Positions 7,574 through 15,348 of a stretch of 15,348 nt of DNA are shown piece after piece. The DNA lies in NCBI GenBank assembly GCA_015852425.1, contig JAAAIG010000891.1, forward strand, positions 1 through 15,348. Direction: 5' to 3'. Origin of the DNA: Gryganskiella cystojenkinii (taxonomy: Eukaryota > Mortierellomycota > Mortierellomycetes > Mortierellales > Mortierellaceae). The notes below the pieces were generated by a model that saw only the letters and a program-made list of their open reading frames with translations, was not told the origin of the DNA and did not search any database. The translations under genes were made by a program, and so were the position numbers. Position 1 is the stretch's first letter. Every line of letters starts with the position of its first letter.

Positions 7574-10500
7574 ATGACGATCCCAAAAAAGACCGCCAGT
7601 TCATCGCATCAGTCACCTCAAACGGTAGGGTCAGACTCCAGGACTCCTAGTCTTAACACTCCCAGGAGGAAGAGATCGATCGTCCGCGGATTTTTTGGAA
7701 AACGCCATTCAAACTCACCCGTTCCTGAAGTAGTCAACAACCCATCCGCTGCCACGACCATTTCTCCCAATTCAGCCCTCACAGCGGCAACCCCCTCGCC
7801 TAAAGAACGCGGTCAGGATTTGACCGGTCCCTCTTCCAGTGTCACAAAAGGAGCCACAGTTCTGACTCTCAGACCTGATATCTTTCCAAAGAACTACGTC
7901 GACAGAGTCAACATCGACATCGCTGCGCCAAACGTCGGTCACGATTTTGAGAGCACAGCTCAGCTCGCCATCTGTGCTGGTCTTTTAAAGAAAATTGGCA
8001 GAGACGCATCGTCTTCATCTTCGTCCTCTCCTTCGGTTGCATCCATCGCTGACGACCCGTCCTTCAGTTCGCTCAGTGCTTCTCAACAAGCCTGGATCTT
8101 GGAGATGGAAAAGAGTCCTTGCGAAAAACAGCATCTCGATCGTCTGATGACTCGAATGGTCAACCAGTTCGTCTCAAGTACCTTGAAAAGCTCTGAGACC
8201 ATCCGCGAGATCATCCTTCTCGGATATGTGCTGAATCATGAGCTTTACAAGATGCTCCTCGACTGCTTTCTCAAGTGTTTAGATGGATCTGTTCTCCTCG
8301 ACGTCAACGTTCTTCTTGGATTGGTCCAGTTGATTCAAGAGGCTCCGAAAGATTGCCTGACTGCGGATGACTTGAACCGGACTCTCAGCTGTCTTAGGCG
8401 ACGTTTTGACTCTTCCCAGATCGGCAAGGATGAGTTGGCCCACTTGGTCCTCGCCATCACCTTGATCCTTATTCTTTTGGTCCCTTGCCAGATCACGGGT
8501 CTTGACCGTGTGAAGGAACACGAGCCACTCCTCGAGCTTCTGCTGGAAATGAGAAAAGATGACGACCCTCTTGTGAGATATCAAGCTGACTACGCTTGTC
8601 AGAGTCTACTCTCGGTGCCTGACGACGAGACTCCTCGCCAAGAATTCGTCCGCCACTTTCTCGGTCTGTCCAACGGTCTCTTCAAAATGAAAGGTGTTGC
8701 CCAGTACGAGTTTGGCGGGATTGCTGAAGGTCTACCAGATGTGGTCAGAGGCGCTCGAGGACTTTTCAGCCTTTTAAAAACCTCGCTCGGCTTAGGAGGC
8801 GAGGCGCCGTGGTTCAAGGCGGTACAAGAGGCCGAGAATCATGCGCGCAGAGGTGATTTCTCTCGCTTGAAGGACATGGTCTGTGATCCGCATCACCGTC
8901 AGGATTCCAAGTTCTTGTGGGGAATCACTCGACTGCTAGGCGAGATTGCAGCCGATCCATCTTGGGATGAGGCCATTCGAGAGCAGGCTGTCGAGTTCCT
9001 GGCCGAGCTCTTCAATAGCAGCATCGACTCCAAGAAGAGCTACGATGAGGACGTTCCGCTATGGATCCTGACGGTTCTTGGCCATCTCTCCAGCTTGTCA
9101 ACCTCGGACTCTTTTGATGGCACCGACTCTGTGCTGACAAATCTCCACGCACCAGTCAAAGCGAAGGCACAGGCGTTGTTTGACAGTTTGTCGCAGAGTC
9201 GCGTCGAACAATTCAAGTACCTTCATCCGTTGCGCATTAGTATACCCCTCCCACAATCATCCCTGCTCCTGAAGGACATCAACGACCATCCAGATCCGGA
9301 CCACGCCATCTACAAATATCAGCATAAGAGGCAGAACGACTATAAGTCCCAACAATCGATTTTCATTCCGCCAATGTCGAAAGTGAGCTTGGTGGCCACC
9401 GATGACAACCCTGTCGAGCTGCATACGCGCTCTCAAGAATTTTTGGAAGGAACAGCCCAGGTGATGTTGATCTTGGGCGATTCTGGAGCAGGAAAATCGA
9501 TGTTTAACAGACACCTGGAGAACAAGCTTTGGGAAGAGTACAAACCGAAAGAGAGCCGCATCCCGTTGTTCATCAACTTGCCCGAGATTGATCGTCCTCA
9601 ACAGGACATGGTAGACAAGCAACTACGCATCTACAAGTTCTCCGAGCCTCACATCAAGGAGCTAAAGCGCCACCGCCGGCTCATTTTAATCTGTGATGGT
9701 TACGACGAAGCTCAACTTGTTGACAACCTCCACACCACCAATTTTCTCGACAATACAGAAGAACAGGACATCAAGATGATGGTCAGTTGCAGAAGTACGT
9801 TCGTTGGCCAGAACTATCGCGACCTCTTCAGTCCTCAAGTGCGCGATCGATACCAAGCCGGAGCCGACAAGTACACTGAAGCTGTGATCATTCCATTCTC
9901 CGAAGACCAGATCGAGGACTACGTCAGTCGGTTTGTGCGAGACTCAGAGGTACACAAACCGGCGGACGAAGGGCGTCTCTGGAGCGCAGGAGACTATATG
10001 GACAAGCTAAAGTCGATCCCCAAGTTATTGGAACTGGTCAAGAACCCGTTCCTGCTCTCGCTCTCACTCAGTGCTTTGCCAAGGATAATAGAGAAAGGTG
10101 CCGATCTGGCGACAGTCAAAGTGACTCGTTTGACCCTGTATGATTCCTTCATTGATCATTGGTCCGAGACGAACCGACTTCGACTGAGGCGAACCACGCT
10201 CTCAGGAGAAATCAAGACGGCATTTGAGCTGCTTTTGAAATATGGCTTTGATGAGAGTGTTATTGATTTCTCGAAAAATCTTGCTGCTGCCATCTATTAT
10301 CAGAATAACGGAAACCCGGTTGTGGAGTACAGGCCAAGACGCAATCAAACATCGTGGAAGCATGAGTTTTTTGGTCCTGTTCCAGAGACGACACTCCTCG
10401 TGGAGTCAAGTCCACTGTCCCGTGCCCATGACCAGTATCGGTTCATGCATCAGTCTTTATTGGAGTACTTTTACTCACGATATGTGTTTGAGACAGGAAC

Positions 10501-10906
10501 AGGCGACAATACTGAATCTCATGGCCTCGAGGATATCTCCAACCATCCATTGAGCAAGAAACACCTCGCCAAGGAGTCATCGATCCTTCAGTTCCTGGCC
10601 GAGTATGTTCAAGCCTACCCAGGATTCAAAGAACAACTTGATCAGATCATTGAGCGATCCAAGACGGATGCTCAAGTCAGCCAAGCTGCTGCAAACGCCA
10701 TCATAATTTTGGTCCGCGCAGGGATTCGATTCCATGGACCAGACCTGAAAGGCATCCGCATTCCTGGTGCAGATTTGGGCTATGGGGAGTTTGATTCTGT
10801 TCAGTTTCCAGGAGCAGATTTGAGGAACACCACTCTTCGCAACATTTGGATGAGTCAGGTTGATTTGAGCGATGCGCACATGGAAGGAGTTGAGTTTGGT
10901 GAATGA
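7574..10906 (+). CDS. NACHT-domain NTPase with pentapeptide repeats (NLR-like), WD40 part lost
   Basis: Intact single-exon frame of 1110 aa. Residues 1-95 are Ser/Thr/Pro-rich with a basic patch at 31-45 (RRKRSIVRGFFGKR). Residues 100-600 are mainly helical and probably ARM/HEAT-like, including RPDIFP (100-105), GHDFES (122-127), WILEMEK (174-180) and a hydrophobic segment H290-C305. The NACHT core has Walker A GDSGAGKS (635-642), Walker B LILICDGYDE (703-712) and a sensor-like SCRST (738-742). FMHQSLLEYF (957-966) is typical of the NACHT winged-helix end. Pentapeptide-like A/G-D-L-x-x units span 1055-1108. Fungal NACHT-WD40 proteins are regarded as NLR-like signalling ATPases, some acting in allorecognition. 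The frame ends at TGA 10904-10906, where relatives would continue with Trp and WD40 repeats, so this is a shortened product or an early pseudogene. The ATG follows a predicted intron. Confidence 0.88.
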   Translation: MTIPKKTASSSHQSPQTVGSDSRTPSLNTPRRKRSIVRGFFGKRHSNSPVPEVVNNPSAATTISPNSALTAATPSPKERGQDLTGPSSSVTKGATVLTLRPDIFPKNYVDRVNIDIAAPNVGHDFESTAQLAICAGLLKKIGRDASSSSSSSPSVASIADDPSFSSLSASQQAWILEMEKSPCEKQHLDRLMTRMVNQFVSSTLKSSETIREIILLGYVLNHELYKMLLDCFLKCLDGSVLLDVNVLLGLVQLIQEAPKDCLTADDLNRTLSCLRRRFDSSQIGKDELAHLVLAITLILILLVPCQITGLDRVKEHEPLLELLLEMRKDDDPLVRYQADYACQSLLSVPDDETPRQEFVRHFLGLSNGLFKMKGVAQYEFGGIAEGLPDVVRGARGLFSLLKTSLGLGGEAPWFKAVQEAENHARRGDFSRLKDMVCDPHHRQDSKFLWGITRLLGEIAADPSWDEAIREQAVEFLAELFNSSIDSKKSYDEDVPLWILTVLGHLSSLSTSDSFDGTDSVLTNLHAPVKAKAQALFDSLSQSRVEQFKYLHPLRISIPLPQSSLLLKDINDHPDPDHAIYKYQHKRQNDYKSQQSIFIPPMSKVSLVATDDNPVELHTRSQEFLEGTAQVMLILGDSGAGKSMFNRHLENKLWEEYKPKESRIPLFINLPEIDRPQQDMVDKQLRIYKFSEPHIKELKRHRRLILICDGYDEAQLVDNLHTTNFLDNTEEQDIKMMVSCRSTFVGQNYRDLFSPQVRDRYQAGADKYTEAVIIPFSEDQIEDYVSRFVRDSEVHKPADEGRLWSAGDYMDKLKSIPKLLELVKNPFLLSLSLSALPRIIEKGADLATVKVTRLTLYDSFIDHWSETNRLRLRRTTLSGEIKTAFELLLKYGFDESVIDFSKNLAAAIYYQNNGNPVVEYRPRRNQTSWKHEFFGPVPETTLLVESSPLSRAHDQYRFMHQSLLEYFYSRYVFETGTGDNTESHGLEDISNHPLSKKHLAKESSILQFLAEYVQAYPGFKEQLDQIIERSKTDAQVSQAAANAIIILVRAGIRFHGPDLKGIRIPGADLGYGEFDSVQFPGADLRNTTLRNIWMSQVDLSDAHMEGVEFGE

Positions 10907-11565
10907 CCTGATCTCAAGGAGGGCGACAAGGTCTCCTGCTGTGCGTATTCTCCAGATGGAAAAGCATGTGCTGTCGGTGTATCTGATGACACAATCAGTG
11001 TGTACAAACCGCAAATTGGCCGAAATCTTGTTCCTTGGAAGGACATACTGACCGTGCTACAAATCTGGTGTATTCACTCTGTAGGCATCAGATTGCGTCA
11101 GGTAGTTACGACAAGACTGTTCGACTGTGGGAGGCAGAGACTGGTACAGCAGGTCCTGTCCTAACTGGCTTACATCGGCTCTGTTACAAGTGTCGTGTAT
11201 TCGCCCAGTGGCCTTCAGACCGCGTCAGGCAGTTCTGACAAGACTGTGCGATTGTGGGATGCGCATTCATCTCAATGCGTAGCCGTTATCAACGGTTTCC
11301 AAGGAGCCGTCAACTGCATTGCCTGGCGAGAGGACTCTAATGGTAACTATCGTGTGAATAGATCTCGCGACAATTCTGTTCATGTGTGGAATGTCGTTAC
11401 GGATGATGGGAGCCTCAAGTACGCTTGCACTGGAACACAACGTAAAACAGTCTCTTTCTATCAAATTCATCCATCTGGAACGTACAAGGTTTGAGCAGAG
11501 CGAATATGCGGTTATTACAGCAGCGCGGGGCTACGGGTGACCAAGAATTTCTGATGACGCACTAG
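10907..11565 (+). pseudogene. Decayed WD40 tail of NACHT copy 1
   Basis: After the TGA at 10904-10906 the same frame continues PDLKEGDKVSCCAYSPDGKA for about 43 codons, as in the WD40 entry segment of this family. A one-base shift near 11033 leads into LEGHTDRATNLVYS…HQIASGSYDKTVRLWEAETG. A second shift near 11170 leads into YSPSG…ASGSSDKTVRLWDAHSSQCVAVI. A third shift near 11421 leads to a frame with TAA at 11443-11445 and the C-terminal NVQGLSRANMRLLQQRGATG, ending at TAG 11563-11565. Only two WD units remain (landmarks 127 bases apart instead of 126), far fewer than a propeller needs. This is one gene with the NACHT frame by homology, but it cannot be translated as a fusion. Confidence 0.85.
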
Positions 11566-11801
11566 GTCGTAGGTTTTGGCAGTGAGAACCGTGACGGCAA
11601 GTATCAGCGGTGAAGGAACGAGCAAAGTAGTCATTTTTATTATAGCCCTATTAACATATCGTAGTGCGCTGCTACCGGAAAGGAGGGCTACTCAGAAACT
11701 GTCTTTGAAAATAAAGTACTGGTGCTCGCCTTGGAAAGCAAAATGATCCCCATATTCATAGCTCATCGTCTATTGCACATCAAGTTTAGAGTGTGCTACA
11801 C
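11566..11801. other. Spacer between NACHT copy 1 and the Sel1 relic
   Basis: No gene seen. AATAAA occurs at 11710-11715 within GAAAATAAAGTACTGG and could be an old poly(A) signal. Confidence 0.4.
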
Positions 11802-13110
11802 ATGGAAAACCAAACTGAAGGACGGATTGAATCAATCCGGTCGAAAAATAAATCGCAAGACGATTCTGATCAAGAGTGACACCCCGAGGTCATGCACGTC
11901 TCCGCGAGAAGTATGATTAACCCACGGGTTGCACTAGAATCAACACTAGGAACACCAGGAAGAACATAGCTAGTCAAGGATAAAGTTCGGGCCTTGGAAT
12001 GGCTAGAGCGCGCAGCGATCGCAGGATGACCAGCGCTGTGTTGAACCTTTATAACGCACATCAGTCCGGGATGTATGGCAAAGCTGTTGACTTTGAACAG
12101 ACTACCTGTACAAGAAGACTGGTAAGAACTCGATGTTCTCTCAAATTGGATTGAAGTGAACATGGGCAAAGGTCTGATTTCCAACGAGGAAGGATCGTCT
12201 GAGCAAATTGATCATGAAATAATCGAGAAGGGCAATGGACGAGTGGCAACATTTACTCCCAGGAGCAAGGAACTATATAATCACTCGAGAAGGAGTTCGA
12301 ATGGTCGTTCAAGACTGCACAACTCGTCATCCCTGTCGCTCAGAACAAGATTGGATATTGTTACCGCGATGGATGGGGCACGAACAGGAAGCTCGCCGTC
12401 GAATAGTCCACGACCGCCGCAAATAATGGACATGCGAACGCCAGCTTAAATCTCTCACTTTCATACAGTAACGGACGAGGTGTCACCGCTCATATGGAGG
12501 TGGTATTTGAATAATCCAACAAAGATGCTTGACTCAGCTCCGGCAAGGGTCGTGCATATGTTCCGGCAAGGGCCATGTGTGACATGAATAACCTTGGCAT
12601 GATGTACAGGGGGAGCGATTTTGTGCAGAAGGATGGCAAGAAGGAATTTTTGCCTGGTGCCAGAACGCACTCTGGAATCATTTGCGAGGAAGCGGCCTAA
12701 GCCCTGGGAGACTGTTACTTGAACGGCGAAGAACAGTGACTCTAAGGACCCAGTCAAGGTCCGTGAGTTGCTTGTCCGAGCCCACAATAATGCCGACTCG
12801 GTAAAACCCTTTATTAACCTCGCCATCATGACTGTGAACAAGGACATGATTAGGCAACGGCTTTTGATGGAGATGGCGGCTGCATCAAGAGGCCATGCAA
12901 TCCATATGTAACGTGTCGCGATCATGTACAAGGATGGTAAGGATGTGCGTGTGACCCGAAGGAGGCGTTTGTCTGGGTCTTGAGAGATGCTCAGACTGGG
13001 TATTCTTTTAATGAATTATCTCGGAACTGTTACAAGCCTGGATTCGGCACCAAGGATCAAGAGAAGACGGCATCTTGGGATACATGCGCAATACAAAGAT
13101 AGGCTGTTGG
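11802..13110 (+). pseudogene. Decayed Sel1-like repeat gene
   Basis: From ATG 11802 one frame reads MENQTEGRIESIRSKNKSQD with TGA at 11877-11879 and TAG at 11967-11969, then LVKDKVRALEWLERAAIAG, a Sel1-repeat helix pair. Further Sel1 pieces, each in a different frame, are ARAMCDMNNLGMMYRG (about 12563-12612), ALGDCYLNGE (about 12699-12729), KDPVKVRELLVRAHNNAD (about 12747-12800), AAASRGHAIHM-stop-RVAIMYKDGKDV (about 12880-12945) and DPKEAFVWVLRDAQTGY (about 12953-13003). Repeated frameshifts and several stops make it non-functional. Sel1 repeats are TPR-like scaffolds, common in expanded families of these fungi. The piece 12156-12446 (KELYNHSRRSSNGRSRLHN, Ser-rich) may be a linker of the same gene. 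Ends are approximate. Confidence 0.75.
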
Positions 13111-13349
13111 CATGAACTTCGAGCATACTTTCTCCCTTCTTTCTCTCTTTCAAAAGTCAAGTCTGGTTCTCTACAGAGAACAATGTTCAAATCACGAAGA
13201 GAGTTCTTGTTGCATAATTTCGTTGAAGGATAAAGAGTAAGAAAAAATGACGACATTGTCGAACAGGCAAGACGAGAAAGGTGCCCAAAAACATTTCTAG
13301 CAGCAATGTAACACAACCGCATAGAAAAGGGTGAGCCTGGATTTTTGCG
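13111..13349. other. Intergenic upstream of NACHT copy 2
   Basis: No gene seen. A purine-rich part (about 13225-13290) loosely resembles the stretch before copy 1. Confidence 0.35.
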
Positions 13350-14045
13350 CCTCTTGACTCATCATCCCTTCATCTCATTCGTGCCACCATTCACAATCCA
13401 GAGAGCTTTCATTCTTAATTCATCTCCTCAATAGATTACGTGCCAACCATTACGAGTATTCTTTGTCACGGTCAAACCCGTTTCCTGTCGACGCTCTCGT
13501 TTATTTTGTAGTCCCACAGCACGAGAACGTTGTAAGTTAAAGTGGCATAGCTTTACTCTTGCAGACAACGACAACGACAACGACGTTTCATGCGCTTACG
13601 ATTGGTTTTCTGTGGCTATCTAGAAATCGCCACCTAGACATCTCTTTTTCTCTCGAGAGCTCGGTAAGTGAACCCACAGGTAGCACCTACTGGTCGTTAT
13701 TCTTGTTCATGTGAGTGAACCACGAAACTCATTGTGTAGGAGATATTCCTTACTAAATAACCCTGCTATCCTTAGACAACCAAATTGCCTATCCTTCCAG
13801 GTCCCATCTTTAGCAGCAACAACGAAGCACAGTCCTGTGAGTTCATGAAGTAATCCAACTCAACATCTCACCATAAAAGCCTGTCTCGACTGCTGCAAGG
13901 TGAGACTAAGCGATTTAACTTGATTGAACCCCTTACCATAACTTCGCTTATTCCTTTCGTTGGATTTTGATGTGGGCCATACTCACACGATTTCTTTGCG
14001 CCAAGATTAGAAAAAAAATATGATCTAGCCGTGACGAACCCGAAG
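13350..14045 (+). promoter_or_regulatory. Duplicated leader of NACHT copy 2 with predicted introns
   Basis: Homologous to 7100-7573. Predicted leader introns are 13532-13623 (92 bp, GTAAGT to CTATCTAG), 13664-13775 (112 bp, GTAAGT to TCCTTAG, with branch-like TACTAA at 13751-13756) and 13900-14010 (111 bp, GTGAGA to AGATTAG). The first and last match copy 1 in position and size; the middle one has no clear partner there. Just after the last acceptor is a two-codon upstream frame ATG-ATC-TAG (14020-14028). The codon aligned with the copy 1 start is GTG (14031-14033). All splice sites are predicted by eye. Confidence 0.55.
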
Positions 14046-15348
14046 ATGAACACACTTCTGTCACCGCAAACCGGTTTGCATTCCAGGACTCTCAGCGTGG
14101 ACTCAAGCAGGAAGAAGAGACCATTTATCCGTAACATATTCCGATCTAAGTCTCCGACTCCCGCCAATGTCAACCATGCAACCGCCACGACTCTTTCTCC
14201 TAATTCAGTTCAGGGAAACATCAACGCGTCTAGATCATCACCCAACATGTCTATCGCGATCGCAGGCTCGGGTATCTCAGCTGGAGAGGTAGCTCTCTCG
14301 TCAGGAATTGCATCCATTCTTGCCACAGTCGCAGCCACGACCAACGTAGGCACCCTTTCGGTCAGCTCTTCTTCTATGGGCATAACGACCACGCCTACAT
14401 CTATAGGATGTGGTCTGATCTCGCCCAGTCTCACTGTCAGTGCTCCGGAGGGAACGAGAACCACTCATTTAACTTCAAGATCCGATATCTTTCCAAGAGA
14501 CGGCATCGCCAGAATCAAAATTGAAATCCCTGCACCCAAGATCGGCCACGACTTTGAAAGCACTGCTCAACTAAGCATCTGTGCTGGTATCCTCAACGAA
14601 GTCTTTCATGCAGCCCCCGTCTCCTCTCAGTCGACAGTATCCGCCAGCGACCATCCTACCTTCGGTTCACTCAGTGTATCACAGAAAGAATGGATCTTGG
14701 AGATGGAAAAGGACCTCATCGAAAGGCAGAACGTCGATCAGATTATGGATCGAATGGTGAGCCAGTTTGTCTCCAACGACTTGAAGGACGCGGAATCCAT
14801 TCGCGAGATTGTCCTCCTGGGATCCGTGCTGAAGGCTAAACCTTACAAAAAGCTTCTCGACTGCTTTCGACGTCGTTTGGACGGATCTACTCTCCTTGAT
14901 GTTGACGATCTTCTGGGACTGGCGCAGTTGATTCAGGTGGCACCCAAGGGGTACCTGGTAGCAGATGATTTAAACCTGATCCTTCTCAGCCTCAGTGATC
15001 GTGTCGAACTTTCATCTCAGCTCGACAAGAATGTACTGGCCCATTTTGTGCTTGTGATCGCCATGGTACTCATCCTTTTAGTCGCTTGCTGTGACACTGG
15101 CCTCGGTCGTGAGAATGAATACGAACCGTTGCTCAAGCTTCTCCTGAGATTGAGAAAGAATGTCGACCCTCTTGTGAGATACCACGCCGATTATGCGTGC
15201 CAGAGTCTACTCTTGGTACCTAATGACGAGACCCCTCGCCAAGAATTCTGTCGCCACTTTCTTGGTCTGTCTAACGGTCTTTTGAAAATGTCGGGTATTG
15301 CTCGGCTCGAGTTTAATGGGATTGCCGAAGGTTTACCAGAAACGATCA
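14046..15348 (+). CDS. NACHT-family paralogue, copy 2 (N-terminal part; runs off the window)
   Basis: An uninterrupted frame of 434 codons continues past the right edge. It aligns along its whole length with residues 1-400 of copy 1, roughly half of positions identical by eye: basic motif RKKRPFIRNIF (23-32), SDIFPR, GHDFESTAQLSICAG, WILEMEK, SIREIVLLG, hydrophobic segment H333-C348, DPLVRYHADYACQSLL and ETPRQEF…HFLGLSNGLLKM. A Ser/Thr/Ala-rich insertion of about 45 residues (near 50-110) is longer than in copy 1. The NACHT core is outside the window, so activity cannot be judged. The ATG at copy 1's start position is GTG here; ATG 14046 is the next in-frame start and costs only five codons. 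No lesion is seen in the visible part. Confidence 0.8.
   Translation, partial: MNTLLSPQTGLHSRTLSVDSSRKKRPFIRNIFRSKSPTPANVNHATATTLSPNSVQGNINASRSSPNMSIAIAGSGISAGEVALSSGIASILATVAATTNVGTLSVSSSSMGITTTPTSIGCGLISPSLTVSAPEGTRTTHLTSRSDIFPRDGIARIKIEIPAPKIGHDFESTAQLSICAGILNEVFHAAPVSSQSTVSASDHPTFGSLSVSQKEWILEMEKDLIERQNVDQIMDRMVSQFVSNDLKDAESIREIVLLGSVLKAKPYKKLLDCFRRRLDGSTLLDVDDLLGLAQLIQVAPKGYLVADDLNLILLSLSDRVELSSQLDKNVLAHFVLVIAMVLILLVACCDTGLGRENEYEPLLKLLLRLRKNVDPLVRYHADYACQSLLLVPNDETPRQEFCRHFLGLSNGLLKMSGIARLEFNGIAEGLPETI

Noticed and set aside
8279..8584. Minus-strand frames inside the NACHT gene (also 9257-9622 and 10577-11014)
   Set aside because: Antisense shadows of a conserved plus-strand coding region.
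12461..12931. Minus-strand 156-codon frame
   Set aside because: It overlaps the plus-strand Sel1 fragments, which carry recognisable repeats; the antisense frame has none.
1..15348. CRISPR array, tRNA or rRNA genes, bacterial operon signals
   Set aside because: The only tandem repeat is the 126-bp coding WD40 array without spacers; no tRNA or rRNA pattern was recognised; introns and gene families are eukaryotic.

Overview
The window looks like nuclear DNA of an early-diverging filamentous fungus, most likely Mortierellomycotina (Mortierella and relatives). That placement is an inference from three things: genes with short GT-AG introns, a housekeeping TANGO2 homologue and a PAP2 lipid phosphatase, and expanded gene families of a kind common in those fungi (NACHT NTPases with pentapeptide and WD40 repeats, Sel1-repeat proteins, Ty3/gypsy elements). 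Nothing bacterial or viral was seen.

Left edge (1-1893): a fossil zone. A degraded Ty3/gypsy integrase end lies on the minus strand (1-334). It abuts a plus-strand remnant of an unrecognised protein (about 350-719). Next comes a minus-strand array of six WD40 units (about 985-1893), the 3' end of a dead NACHT-WD40 gene, with two frameshifts and two nonsense codons. From 1894 to about 2650 no gene is recognised.

Middle (2650-6850): two apparently healthy plus-strand genes. The first is a three-exon PAP2-superfamily lipid phosphate phosphatase (363 aa after splicing). The second is a two-exon TANGO2/NRDE-family gene (483 aa) whose first exon has only 53 coding bases. All splice junctions can be fixed by motif: one junction completes the K-x6-RP phosphatase motif and another creates the TANGO2 N-terminus.

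Right half (7090-15348): a tandem pair of NACHT-family paralogues on the plus strand. Copy 1 (7574-10906) is an intact 1110-aa reading frame with a helical N-terminal region, NACHT ATPase and pentapeptide repeats. It stops at a TGA where homology to the WD40 part begins, and that tail (10907-11565) is broken by at least three frameshifts and another stop. Copy 2 starts near 14046 and runs off the window. The duplication includes upstream DNA and a leader intron. Between the copies lies a decayed Sel1-repeat gene (about 11802-13110).

Taken together, two conserved membrane/secretory-type genes sit in an island flanked by a birth-and-death cluster of NLR-like genes, a Sel1 relic and a retroelement relic. 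The most interesting signals are the NACHT protein that has lost its WD40 sensor, an unnamed conserved N-terminal region shared by both copies (with a basic motif and a hydrophobic helix), and the copy-2 start codon that reads GTG where copy 1 has ATG.
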